From Chryseosolibacter sp964393795 (lineage in GTDB: Bacteria > Bacteroidota > Bacteroidia > Cytophagales > Cyclobacteriaceae): a stretch of DNA of 64,000 bases. The translations under genes were made by a program, and so were the position numbers. Below, piece by piece: positions 34,562 to 43,305 of the stretch (its first letter is position 1; every line of letters begins with the position of its first letter). The notes under the pieces are model-generated. The model searched no databases. It was given only the letters and a program-made list of their open reading frames with translations, and was not told the origin of the DNA. Location of the stretch: assembly GCA_964393795.1 (NCBI GenBank), contig CAYMWA010000003.1, positions 1 to 64,000 on the forward strand, written 5' to 3'.

Positions 34562-35824
34562 ATGAAACAGCCTGTTGAAACCGTTCCGCTTGCCGGGGAA
34601 GATTCCAAAACATCTGTGATTCGCGAACTGGTTCGGTTGCCGGTGATTGTTGCCGCCCTTGGTTACCTGGTCGACATGTACGACCTTTTTCTGTTCAGCA
34701 TTGTCAGGATACCGAGTCTTACCGACCTCGGGTTGACCGGCAGCAAGTTGCTCGAAGACGGCGTGTTGATGCTGAACATGCAAATGGCGGGCTTGTTGAT
34801 CGGTGGTATCTTCTGGGGTGTGCTGGGTGATAAACGGGGAAGGCTTTCGGTGCTGTTCGGTTCGATACTGATTTATTCATTGGCCAATATCGCCAATGGA
34901 TTGGTGCAGACTGTTCCGCAGTATGCCGCCCTGCGGTTTATCGCGGGCGTGGGCCTTGCCGGCGAACTCGGTGCCGGCATCACGCTGGTGAGTGAAATTC
35001 TTCCGCGCAAGATCCGGGGATATGGCACAACACTGGTGGCAACCATGGGAATTTTTGGTGCGATCCTCGCTTATTTTGTTGCCGATCTTTTCGCGTGGCG
35101 TGTTTCTTATTTCTTTGGAGGTGGACTCGGGTTAGTACTGCTGTTCATGCGTGTGCACGTGCTGGAGTCGGGAATGTTTCTTAAGTCGAAGACCTCCGAC
35201 GTGAAGCGTGGCAACGTTCTGATGCTCTTTAACAATGGCGAACGTTTTATGCGGTATCTTAAGTGTATTCTTGTGGGCCTGCCGATATGGTTCGTCGTCG
35301 GTGTGCTCATCACCTTTTCGCCGGAACTCGGAAAGGCGATGGGACTTGACGCACCCGTAGACGCGGGCATCGCCGTGATCCTTTCCTTTGCAAGTCAGGC
35401 GTTTGGCAACGTAGCTAGCGGCGTGCTCAGCCAGTATACACAGAGCCGAAAAAAGATCATGGGACTTTTCATCCTGTTGTCGTTCCTTTTCAGCCTTCTG
35501 TACCTGACCCTGCCCGTGAAGAGCGTATACAGTTTCTACCTGTTGTGTATCTTCCTGGGCTTCGGTAACGGATACTGGACGCTGTTTGTGACAGTAGCGG
35601 CTGAACTGTTTGGCACCAACTTGCGGGCTACCGTTGCCACCACCGTTCCCAATTTTGTCCGCGGTGCTGTTATTCCCATCACAACACTTTTCCTTTACCT
35701 CCGCACCGATTTTGGCATCATCAACAGCGCCCTCATCATCGCCGGTTTGACAACACTGATAGCGATAGCATCACTGTGGAGCCTGCAAGAAACGTTTCAT
35801 AAAGACCTGAACTACGACGAGTAA
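34562..35824 (+). CDS. MFS transporter
   Basis: A 420-residue major facilitator protein with about 12 helices. MFS motifs: GDKRGRLSVLFGS after helix 2 and RFIAGVGLAGELGAGITLVSEI in helix 4-5, which resembles the sugar/organic-acid (SHS or MHS) porter branch. Candidate importer of a sugar acid or similar carbon source used by the next cluster. Converges on the LacI regulator gene. Confidence 0.82.
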   Translation: MKQPVETVPLAGEDSKTSVIRELVRLPVIVAALGYLVDMYDLFLFSIVRIPSLTDLGLTGSKLLEDGVLMLNMQMAGLLIGGIFWGVLGDKRGRLSVLFGSILIYSLANIANGLVQTVPQYAALRFIAGVGLAGELGAGITLVSEILPRKIRGYGTTLVATMGIFGAILAYFVADLFAWRVSYFFGGGLGLVLLFMRVHVLESGMFLKSKTSDVKRGNVLMLFNNGERFMRYLKCILVGLPIWFVVGVLITFSPELGKAMGLDAPVDAGIAVILSFASQAFGNVASGVLSQYTQSRKKIMGLFILLSFLFSLLYLTLPVKSVYSFYLLCIFLGFGNGYWTLFVTVAAELFGTNLRATVATTVPNFVRGAVIPITTLFLYLRTDFGIINSALIIAGLTTLIAIASLWSLQETFHKDLNYDE

Positions 35825-35830
35825 AGAAAG

Positions 35831-36062
35831 ATGTGTTAATGTGTTAATGTGTTCATGTGTTCATGTTCGGGGTCTGATAGGTTGGTGGTTTTGATTGGGG
35901 CTTCGGTATCGGAGGGGTGATTTGTGTTGAGGTGTTGAGGTGTTGAGGTGGGGTTAATCCCGACTGAAGCACTCACCCCGCTGTTCAGCAAACCTCAGCG
36001 ACCGGGGCACACACCAACACCTGAACACATTAACACCTGAACACACTAACACATTAACACAT
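35831..36062. repeat. octamer arrays forming a long inverted repeat between convergent genes
   Basis: Left arm 35831-35866 is a tandem of 8-base units GTGTTAAT/GTGTTCAT; right arm 36027-36062 is its inverted copy, matching at about 31 of 34 positions. Between them lie GTGTTGAG octamers (35924-35948) and a core containing GGTCTG and GGTTGGTG words. The hairpin closes the 238-base gap between two converging genes, so it may stop transcription from both sides. Part of the same repeat family as 51369-51523. Confidence 0.8.
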
Positions 36063-37133
36063 TTAATTCCTGTAGAATTCGTAGTTTTCTCGGGTAATAA
36101 TATCGATCGGCATATGATCGATCGTGGCGACGGGGATTTTCAGGACGAGATGTCGATAGAGTGACATCACCCCGCGATAGCCTTGTTCTTCCGGTTTCTG
36201 ACAGATGAGAAAATCAATTTTGCCTTCTTTCAGGCACTGAATATTTTCAGCGATGTAGTCGTAGCCGATCAACCGAATGTTCTTCAGACCTTTTTTCTCG
36301 ATGAACCTGGCGACGAGGAAAACGCGTGAATTGGTAACAAAAACGGTTGTGATACCCGGATGGCGCTTGAATGTTGCTGTGAGTTTTTTTCCTACGGCGT
36401 CGTAGTCAGTATTGTTGATGTTGACTTCGATGATCTCGTGGCCAGGCTTTCTTTCTTCAAAAAACGATCGAAAACCCGCCTCCTTTCGGGCGAGGTGGTG
36501 CTGGTTGTCTATTTCTCTGGCGATGTTGACGACCAGTATCTCTCCTTGTTCAGGTGTGGCGAATCCTGCCAGGCTGCCTGCCAGGTAGCCGCTCTTGAAA
36601 AGTTCGGGGCCAATGTATGACAGGCCTTGTTGCGCCGGGATGTCCGAGTTGATGAAGACGTATGGAATCCTGGCTGTCCGGCAAGCCTCGGTAAACTCGA
36701 TCGATTCACTGATAAAGGAAGGGGCAAGGACGACGCCGTCGACGCCGCTGCCAAGTACGGCGTGTGCCTGCGCCTTGAACGATCGCTTGTCGTTCATGTC
36801 GAAAAGAAATCGTTCAATGCGAATGCCGTACTGGCCGAGTTCATCCCCGGCACGGTTGATGCCGTTGAGTGGCGCCTGCCAGTAGTCCGTCTCCGCTGAC
36901 ACCGCCGGTATCAGGGCGGCAAACCTGAAAACTTTTCCCAACGCAAGGCGCCGGGCGAGAATATTCGGCTGGTAGTTGAGCCGCTTCACAATCTTCTGAA
37001 CCCTGACGCGCGTGTCTTCAGATACACCGGTCCGGTTGTGAAGCACTCTGTCGACAGTGGCAAGCGAAACTTTTGCGAGCCGCGCAATCTCTTTGACGCC
37101 AACAACGCTGTCGTTTTTCTTGTGATTATCCAT
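36063..37133 (-). CDS. LacI-family transcriptional regulator
   Basis: A 356-residue regulator. HTH at residues 10-60 (GVKEIARLAKVSLATVDRVLHNRTGVSE, then LNYQPNILARRLA), followed by a periplasmic-binding-protein-type ligand domain (VDGVVLAPSF, RIPYVFINSDIP, RLIGYD). ATG 37133 starts the HTH domain properly; the earlier in-frame start adds 19 residues. Likely regulator of the neighbouring sugar catabolic genes; the palindromes at 38553-38633 are candidate operators. Confidence 0.87.
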   Translation of the reverse strand: MDNHKKNDSVVGVKEIARLAKVSLATVDRVLHNRTGVSEDTRVRVQKIVKRLNYQPNILARRLALGKVFRFAALIPAVSAETDYWQAPLNGINRAGDELGQYGIRIERFLFDMNDKRSFKAQAHAVLGSGVDGVVLAPSFISESIEFTEACRTARIPYVFINSDIPAQQGLSYIGPELFKSGYLAGSLAGFATPEQGEILVVNIAREIDNQHHLARKEAGFRSFFEERKPGHEIIEVNINNTDYDAVGKKLTATFKRHPGITTVFVTNSRVFLVARFIEKKGLKNIRLIGYDYIAENIQCLKEGKIDFLICQKPEEQGYRGVMSLYRHLVLKIPVATIDHMPIDIITRENYEFYRN

Positions 37134-37210
37134 ACGGGGTCTACGACTATGATGAACATGCCCGTGAAAGGGATGGGCCGGTTCGCGCATTTCTGCAAAG
37201 TAGCGATTTT

Positions 37211-38362
37211 TTACTTAATAATCCGGTACAGATGAACGCCGTAGGAAGAAAAATGATCAGTGAATTTTTTTCGTTTGATTTCAATGCTGCGGCCTTCGCC
37301 GATAACCTCCACAGTTTTCCCCGACTTGACACGGAAGGTAGCCTCGGTGCTCCCATCGCGCATCGCTACCGCGAAAATGTAATTCGCTTTTCCTTCCCGT
37401 TTGGTCATGATCGATACAGGAATCTCGGGGTTGTTAGGTTTGACTGTGGCGTATCCCTTTGTGCTTGGCCGGTTTAATATGGGGGCCAGTCCGGTGACTT
37501 GCGCGTTAATGGATTTAATCGCTTGCATCATCTCCCGGTCGTGAAGCAGCGCGGCGTCGTCCCTTGGATCGGCGAAAGAGTGGCAAAAGTAACCGAAGCC
37601 GGTTGCTCCATGAATGATGGCGATCCACACCTGCGAGCGGACTTCCTCCGGTGTCGGTCTTCGTGCGGACTTTTCACTGATCCGGGTCGTTTCAATCCAG
37701 CACCAGACGGGCTTGCTGTACCCGGACCACGCTTCCAGGCTGTCGATGCCTTTCGCAATGTACCAAAGCTGATCCTTGACGTCTTCCTCTCGTGAATTGA
37801 CGGGATAAATATCAAACGAGGCAATGTCACAACCCTTGAGGTATCCGTTGTTGGATACTTTGTACATCTCCGTCCTGCCGCGACACACACCCCGTCCTGC
37901 CCAGTTCGTGTACGCCACCCCCCGTCCGACATTGAGATAAACGGGACGCGAAGGATCGTTCTTCCTGATCTTCCGATAGGCGCGAATAATATCGGCCGGA
38001 TCAAGGCAGGGTTCCCATTTGTCTTTCTGTGTTTTGTTCCGCTGCGCATTGTCGGGTTCATCGCTGTGCATCCATCCGTAGATCAAGGGCTCGTCAAGTT
38101 GCGTCAAGCCGAACGCATTCTGGTGGGTGATCACTTTCATATCGGCCTGCCTTAACAGGTCGAGTTTCTCCTGATCGATGCCATCGTGAATGTTGATGTA
38201 CATGTTGATGCCATGCGCCCGGTATGTCGAAGCATAGATAGGATTCTGAGCCCAGACCGCGATAGGAAAAAAGTCAGGCGCATTCTTGCCTGAAGGCCGA
38301 CTCTGGGCCGAGACAGACTGCCCGAGGATGCAAAGCAAGAGTACCAATAAAAATCTTTCCAT
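37211..38362 (-). CDS. secreted glycoside hydrolase-like TIM-barrel protein
   Basis: A 383-residue protein with a signal peptide ending near VSAQ. A beta/alpha-barrel is suggested by FFPIAVWAQ, INMYINIHDG, MKVITHQN, IYGWMHSDEPDNAQ, PVYLNVG, IASFDIYPV, KPVWCWIETTRIS and EVRSQVWIAIIHGATGFGYFCH. The acidic residues in HSDEPD and WIETT are at positions typical of acid/base and nucleophile of clan GH-A, so it may hydrolyse a glycoside. No family can be named. It lies 77 bases upstream of the LacI gene on the same strand. Confidence 0.68.
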   Translation of the reverse strand: MERFLLVLLLCILGQSVSAQSRPSGKNAPDFFPIAVWAQNPIYASTYRAHGINMYINIHDGIDQEKLDLLRQADMKVITHQNAFGLTQLDEPLIYGWMHSDEPDNAQRNKTQKDKWEPCLDPADIIRAYRKIRKNDPSRPVYLNVGRGVAYTNWAGRGVCRGRTEMYKVSNNGYLKGCDIASFDIYPVNSREEDVKDQLWYIAKGIDSLEAWSGYSKPVWCWIETTRISEKSARRPTPEEVRSQVWIAIIHGATGFGYFCHSFADPRDDAALLHDREMMQAIKSINAQVTGLAPILNRPSTKGYATVKPNNPEIPVSIMTKREGKANYIFAVAMRDGSTEATFRVKSGKTVEVIGEGRSIEIKRKKFTDHFSSYGVHLYRIIK

Positions 38363-38705
38363 TCGCGTAAAGACAGTAGTGATTAATCTCGTCCAATCAC
38401 CGGGGCTTGTGAAGTTCCCTTACACAAGCGGTCACAAATTTACCTGGACAGGACCCGCATTGTTTCGACAAGGTTACGACATGTGTCATTCGGGTACTTC
38501 CGACCATTTTAAACCAATATTTCTGCATTTTCAAATCCGTTCTGTCAACCGTTGCCCGGGCACGCGCCCGACCCATTCCTGCTCTTTACTTTTTTTATTT
38601 TGAGAAAATCGCTACATTTCGGGTACGTACCCGGAGAGATGTCAACAGGACGCGATTCGAGGGACTGCCATAAAAACTAGCCTATAACTTGCCTATATTG
38701 AAACA
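38363..38705. other. divergent promoter region between glycosidase-like and epimerase genes
   Basis: 343 bases without an ORF of coding character. It holds a perfect 14-base palindrome at 38620-38633, a 10-base palindrome TGCCCGGGCA at 38553-38562, and a half-site CGGGTAC at 38491-38497. Promoters for both directions should be here. Confidence 0.55.
38620..38633. promoter_or_regulatory. palindromic operator candidate for the LacI regulator
   Basis: Perfect palindrome CGGGTACGTACCCG with a central CG-type symmetry, 73 bases before the epimerase start. An even-length GC-flanked palindrome with a central CpG-like step is typical for LacI-family operators. Binding by the regulator at 36063-37133 is inferred. 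Confidence 0.5.
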
Positions 38706-39722
38706 ATGAGTCAACTGGAGGTTTTGGAACAGGAAATGTTAAAGCCGTCACCCGCACTTGTGTCGGATATGAAGAAACTTCAGGGAGATATCATTCTTCT
38801 CGGCGTTGGCGGAAAGATGGGACCGAGTATGGCGCGCCTGGCGCGGATCGCGACTGACCTTGCCGGGGTTAATCGAAGAATTATCGGCGTATCACGTTTC
38901 TCAGAACCCACCACACAGACTGAACTGGAAGCGCAAGGTATCGACACTGTTGCAGCTGACTTGCTCAATGAGGAAGACCTCGCTGCACTGCCTGATGCGC
39001 CCAATGTACTCTACCTTGCCGGTACCAAGTTCGGTACCACGGGAAAAGAGCCGTTCACCTGGGCGATGAATGCCTACCTTCCCGGCCGCGTGGCTGATCG
39101 CTACCGGAACGCACGCATTGTCGCCTTCTCTACGGGGAACGTTTACCCATTTGTGCCTGTCACAGAAGGTGGCGCCTCGGAGGATCAACTTCCGAATCCG
39201 GTAGGTGAGTACGGACAGTCATGCCTCGGGCGCGAACGCATCTTCCAGTACTTTTCGCTTAAACATAAAATTCCCACGCTGATCTACCGCCTCAACTATG
39301 CTATCGATTTTCAATATGGCGTATTACTTGAAATTGCCAGGTCGGTAATCGCAGACCAACCCATTGACCTGACGACAGGCTTCGTTAACGTGATCTGGCA
39401 AGGGGACGCGAATGAAATTGCATTGCGATCTTTTCACTATTGTGATACTCCGGCGCGAGTACTGAATGTGACGGGGCCGGAAACTGTTTCCGTGCGCTGG
39501 TTGGCCGAACAGTTCGGTGCACATTTCGGGAAAAAGCCTTTGTTTGTCAATGAACCGCAGCCTACCGCGTTGTTGAGCAATGCATCCCTCGCTCACGAAC
39601 TGTTCGGCTATCCCCGCGTTACGTTGAGGAAAATGGTCGGGCTTATCGCGACATGGGTAGCGCACGGAGGGAAAACAATCGACAAACCGACTCATTTCCA
39701 GGAAAGAAAAGGCAAGTTTTAG
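38706..39722 (+). CDS. NAD-dependent epimerase/dehydratase family protein
   Basis: A 338-residue extended SDR-like protein. The N-terminal nucleotide motif is IILLGVGGKMGPSMARLA, a GxGGKMG variant of the usual glycine pattern; FSTGNVYPFVPVTEGG and GEYGQSCLGRERIFQ stand where the Ser/Thr and YxxxK active site usually are, and here YGQSCLGRER lacks the lysine. The enzyme therefore may not be a normal epimerase. It is translated just before the DHDPS-family gene and is probably part of the same pathway. Confidence 0.75.
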   Translation: MSQLEVLEQEMLKPSPALVSDMKKLQGDIILLGVGGKMGPSMARLARIATDLAGVNRRIIGVSRFSEPTTQTELEAQGIDTVAADLLNEEDLAALPDAPNVLYLAGTKFGTTGKEPFTWAMNAYLPGRVADRYRNARIVAFSTGNVYPFVPVTEGGASEDQLPNPVGEYGQSCLGRERIFQYFSLKHKIPTLIYRLNYAIDFQYGVLLEIARSVIADQPIDLTTGFVNVIWQGDANEIALRSFHYCDTPARVLNVTGPETVSVRWLAEQFGAHFGKKPLFVNEPQPTALLSNASLAHELFGYPRVTLRKMVGLIATWVAHGGKTIDKPTHFQERKGKF

Positions 39723-39724
39723 TG

Positions 39725-40786
39725 ATGAAAAAATTGAACATCCTTCCTGAATTGACAAAGCTCCTGCACGAGGGTACTGTTATTCCCGCGCATCCACTGG
39801 CTTTGAATGCCAGTCGCAAACTTGATGAGGCACGTCAGCGCGGACTTACGCGATACTATATCGCGGCCGGCGCCGGCGGCATCGCAGTGGGCGTACACAG
39901 CACTCAGTTTGAGATTCGTAATCCCGGCATTGACCTGTACAAACCGGTGCTTGAACTTGCAGCGCAGGAAGTTGACGCGGCACGTTTACGTCGACCTTTC
40001 ATCAAAATAGCCGGATTGGTAGGGCCGACGAACCAGGCTATTGCGGAAGCAGAACTTGCCCTCGAACTCGGCTACGATATGGGCTTGCTCAGCATGGGCG
40101 GATTGCAAAACTGGACGGAGGCGCAAATACTGGATCGTGTGAAGGCCGTGGCGGAAGTGATTCCGGTGTTTGGCTTTTACCTTCAGCCCAGTGTGGGTGG
40201 CAGAATATTTACTTACGACTTTTGGCGGTCATTTGCCGGAATAAAAAACGTGGCCGCGATCAAAGTCGCCGCCTTCAACCGATACCAGACGCTTGATGTG
40301 GTACGGGCGGTCTGCGCTTCCGGCAGACACAACGATATCGCACTGTACACGGGCAACGACGACAACATCGTTGCTGACCTTCTCACGACCTACCGCTTTG
40401 AGATAGATGGTAAGGTCATTGAGAAGGACTTTTCAGGAGGTCTGCTCGGTCATTGGGGAGTGTGGACACACAAAGCGGTACAACTGCTCGAAGAGATCAA
40501 GCAGTACAAGGCAGGGCAGGGAAGTGTCGATGCATTGCTGACAAAGGGAATTGAAGTGACGGACATGAATGCCGCCATCTTTGATCCCGCGCATAATTTT
40601 CGGGGCTGCATTCCCGGCATACATGAAGTGTTGCGAAGGCAGGGACTGCTTGCGGGACGATGGTGTCTTAATCCCGAGGAAGAGCTGTCGCCAGGACAAA
40701 TGGCGGAGATCGACCGCGTTTGCAAGGCGTATCCGCATTTAACGGATGATGAGTTTGTCAGCGATTTTCTGGAACAACGTGCGTAA
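39725..40786 (+). CDS. dihydrodipicolinate synthase-family aldolase/lyase
   Basis: A 353-residue TIM-barrel enzyme of the DapA/NanA class-I aldolase family. The Schiff-base lysine is Lys180 in VAAIKVAAF, and Tyr152 in FGFYLQPSVGG occupies the catalytic tyrosine region. It is longer than DapA (about 290) by a C-terminal extension (RRQGLLAGRWCLNPEEELSPGQ). It most likely cleaves or forms a 2-keto sugar acid rather than making dihydrodipicolinate, because the neighbours are sugar oxidoreductases. It starts 3 bases after the epimerase-like gene. Confidence 0.8.
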   Translation: MKKLNILPELTKLLHEGTVIPAHPLALNASRKLDEARQRGLTRYYIAAGAGGIAVGVHSTQFEIRNPGIDLYKPVLELAAQEVDAARLRRPFIKIAGLVGPTNQAIAEAELALELGYDMGLLSMGGLQNWTEAQILDRVKAVAEVIPVFGFYLQPSVGGRIFTYDFWRSFAGIKNVAAIKVAAFNRYQTLDVVRAVCASGRHNDIALYTGNDDNIVADLLTTYRFEIDGKVIEKDFSGGLLGHWGVWTHKAVQLLEEIKQYKAGQGSVDALLTKGIEVTDMNAAIFDPAHNFRGCIPGIHEVLRRQGLLAGRWCLNPEEELSPGQMAEIDRVCKAYPHLTDDEFVSDFLEQRA

Positions 40787-40816
40787 GCACACATAATTAA
40801 ATTGCAAAACTACTTT

Positions 40817-41851
40817 ATGAAAAGAGTATTTGATCGACGTAATTTTTTGAAGTCTTCCGCGGTCGCGGGTCTTGGCTTAGGATTTAACCTCGCCGCTACT
40901 TCCACCTTTGCGCGACATCGTTCCCCGGAGAAAGGCAAACGCATCGGGATGATCGGGCTGGATACTTCGCATAGCGTTGCCTTTACGAAAACATTTAACA
41001 ATGAGAACGCCGGGCCTGAATATGGAGGCTACAAAGTAGTGGCTGCCTACCCACAGGGTAGCAGGGACATCGAGTCCAGCGTGCGCCGCATCCCCGGCTA
41101 TACGGAAGAAGTACAAAAGATGGGCGTTGCCATTGTAGACTCCATCAGCGCGCTCTTACGTCAGGTGGATGTAGTGATGCTCGAAACGAACGACGGCCGA
41201 TTGCACCTTGAGCAGGCCATTCCGGTGTTGAAGGCAGGTAAGACGCTGTTTATCGACAAGCCGGTTGCCGCGTTCCTTCCGGATGCGATTGCCATCTACG
41301 AGGCCGCCAGGAAATACAACGTGCCTGTGTTTTCGTCGTCATCCCTTCGGTATACGTCCGACATTCAGGAGATCGCGAAGGGAAAGGTGGGCAAAGTGAA
41401 CGGCGCTGATGTCTTCAGTCCCGCGCATCTGGAAAAAACACACCTCGACTTTTCCTGGTACGGCATCCATGGCGTGGAAATGCTTTATACCGTGATGGGT
41501 ACCGGTTGTAAGCGCGTTACGCGCACCCACACCGAAGGTGCGGACGTGGTGGTGGGTCTGTGGGAAGATAACCGGATCGGCACATTCCGCGGACTGCGCG
41601 ATAACAAGATCGGTTATGGTGGTCATGTGTTTGGCGAAAAATCGATTGAGCAACTCAAGGGATACGAAGGATATGATCCTTTGCTTGTTGAAGTCGTGAA
41701 ATTCTTCAACACCGGCCAGGCCCCGGTTTCGCCGGAAGAGACAATCGAAATGTTCGCCTTTATGGAGGCTGCTGATGAAAGCAAGCGCCAGGGTGGAAAA
41801 GCAGTGACCCTTGAAAGTGCGATGGCAAAGGCGAAGAAATCGTTGAAGTAA
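40817..41851 (+). CDS. Gfo/Idh/MocA-family oxidoreductase (secreted, signal-peptide type)
   Basis: A 344-residue oxidoreductase with a Tat-like leader (RRNFLKSSAVAGLGLGFNLAA). The Rossmann motif is GKRIGMIGLDTSHSVAF and the central EKP-type motif reads LFIDKPVAAFLPDA. It probably acts in the periplasm on a sugar or sugar acid. ATG 40817 gives the complete twin-arginine signal. Second oxidoreductase follows 21 bases later. Confidence 0.8.
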   Translation: MKRVFDRRNFLKSSAVAGLGLGFNLAATSTFARHRSPEKGKRIGMIGLDTSHSVAFTKTFNNENAGPEYGGYKVVAAYPQGSRDIESSVRRIPGYTEEVQKMGVAIVDSISALLRQVDVVMLETNDGRLHLEQAIPVLKAGKTLFIDKPVAAFLPDAIAIYEAARKYNVPVFSSSSLRYTSDIQEIAKGKVGKVNGADVFSPAHLEKTHLDFSWYGIHGVEMLYTVMGTGCKRVTRTHTEGADVVVGLWEDNRIGTFRGLRDNKIGYGGHVFGEKSIEQLKGYEGYDPLLVEVVKFFNTGQAPVSPEETIEMFAFMEAADESKRQGGKAVTLESAMAKAKKSLK

Positions 41852-41872
41852 AGTTTCATAATTCCAATCAAA

Positions 41873-43216
41873 ATGAACAACAAACGAAGAGCATTCATAA
41901 AAACGGCAGCTGCAGGTGCGGCGGCTGTTTCATTGGGCGGAATCCTTCCGGGATTTAGCGCGAAAAGCTATGCAGGTATCATGGGCGCAAACGAGCGCAT
42001 CAACGTGGCCGTGATGGGTGTCAATTCCCGGGGTTACGCCGTTTCGGGAAACTTTGCGCGACAGGAAGGTTGTGAAATACGGCATGTGTGCGATGTTGAC
42101 ACCCGTGCGGCGGAAAAGTGCATCGCGGCCCTTGAAAAGATTCAGAACAAACGTCCGAAAGCCACACCGGATTTCCGCAAAGCACTCGAAGACAAGAATG
42201 TGGACGCGTTAATCGTTACATCGCCTGACCACTGGCATGCACCTGCGGCCATTCTCGCGTGTAAGGCAGGCAAACATGTATACCTTGAAAAGCCATGCAG
42301 CCACAATCCGCATGAAGGAGAACTTGTTGTGCAGGCAGCGAAGAAGTACAAGCGCGTGATTCAGATGGGTAATCAGCGAAGATCCTGGCCCAACGTGGCG
42401 GCGGGAATCAAAGAGGTTCACGACGGCACCATCGGGCGCCCATACTTCGCCAAAACGTGGTATACCAACAATCGTCAATCCATCGGCATTGGGAAAGTTT
42501 CTGCTGTGCCTTCATGGCTGGACTATGAGTTGTGGCAGGGGCCGGCGCCGCGCATGCCCTACAAAGACAATGTTATCCACTACAATTGGCATTGGTTCTG
42601 GCACTGGGGAACGGGAGAGGCGCTCAACAATGGCACGCACATGGTGGACCTCGCGCGCTGGGGACTGCAGGTAGATTATCCAGTTCGCGTTACTTCGGGC
42701 GGCGGTCGCTATCGTTACGAAGACGACTGGGAGACGCCCGACACGCAAGTCATCACGCTGGATTTTGAAAACAAATCGTCGATTACCTGGGAAGGTCGCA
42801 GCTGCAATGGTCACCATGTAGAAGGCAGTAGCGTAGGCGTTATCTTTTACGGTGAGAAAGGTGCGCTTCAGATAGATGGCGGCAACGCTTACAAAGTCTT
42901 CGACCTGAAGAATAAACTGGTGAAGCATGTCGAGAACGATCTGACCGTAGATGCACGCAATGCAGCGAACCCGTCACAACAACTGGATGGATACCATGTT
43001 CTTAACTTCTTTGACGGCATCCGCAAAGGCGCTGTGCAGAATGCAGACATATTAGGTGGACATAAGAGTACCCTTCTGGTGCAGCTTGGTAACATTGCGC
43101 AGCGTTCCGGGCACACGCTGAATATTAACCCTGAAAACGGACGTATTATCGACGACCGCGAGGCGACGAAATTCTGGAGCCGTGACTATGAGCCGGGCTG
43201 GGAACCCACCGTGTAG
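41873..43216 (+). CDS. Gfo/Idh/MocA-family oxidoreductase with Tat signal
   Basis: A 447-residue enzyme with a Tat-like signal (NNKRRAFIKTAAAGAAAVSLGG). Rossmann strand INVAVMGVNSRGYAVSG; conserved YLEKPCSHNPHEGE (EKP motif with catalytic Lys) and DHWHAPAAILACKAGKH. The C-terminal half has the beta-sheet domain, HYNWHWFWHWGTGEALNNGTHMVDLARW. Long periplasmic members of this family oxidise or epimerise sugars. Tandem with the shorter paralogue upstream. Confidence 0.85.
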   Translation: MNNKRRAFIKTAAAGAAAVSLGGILPGFSAKSYAGIMGANERINVAVMGVNSRGYAVSGNFARQEGCEIRHVCDVDTRAAEKCIAALEKIQNKRPKATPDFRKALEDKNVDALIVTSPDHWHAPAAILACKAGKHVYLEKPCSHNPHEGELVVQAAKKYKRVIQMGNQRRSWPNVAAGIKEVHDGTIGRPYFAKTWYTNNRQSIGIGKVSAVPSWLDYELWQGPAPRMPYKDNVIHYNWHWFWHWGTGEALNNGTHMVDLARWGLQVDYPVRVTSGGGRYRYEDDWETPDTQVITLDFENKSSITWEGRSCNGHHVEGSSVGVIFYGEKGALQIDGGNAYKVFDLKNKLVKHVENDLTVDARNAANPSQQLDGYHVLNFFDGIRKGAVQNADILGGHKSTLLVQLGNIAQRSGHTLNINPENGRIIDDREATKFWSRDYEPGWEPTV

Positions 43217-43261
43217 TTTGGTTATTATTTTTCCGCAGGAAGGGCGTTTGAACAATGCTCT

Positions 43262-43305
43262 CCAACTAACAAGCCAAAAGCCAACAACCAACAAACCAAT
43301 AACCA
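43262..43305. repeat. degenerate heptamer array before the MFS gene
   Basis: Roughly 7-base-spaced CCAAC/AACAAC units (CCAACTA, ACAAGCC, AAAAGCC, AACAACC, AACAAAC, CAATAAC) ending at the MFS start codon. The period is the same as in the other arrays but the units are less regular. Confidence 0.6.
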
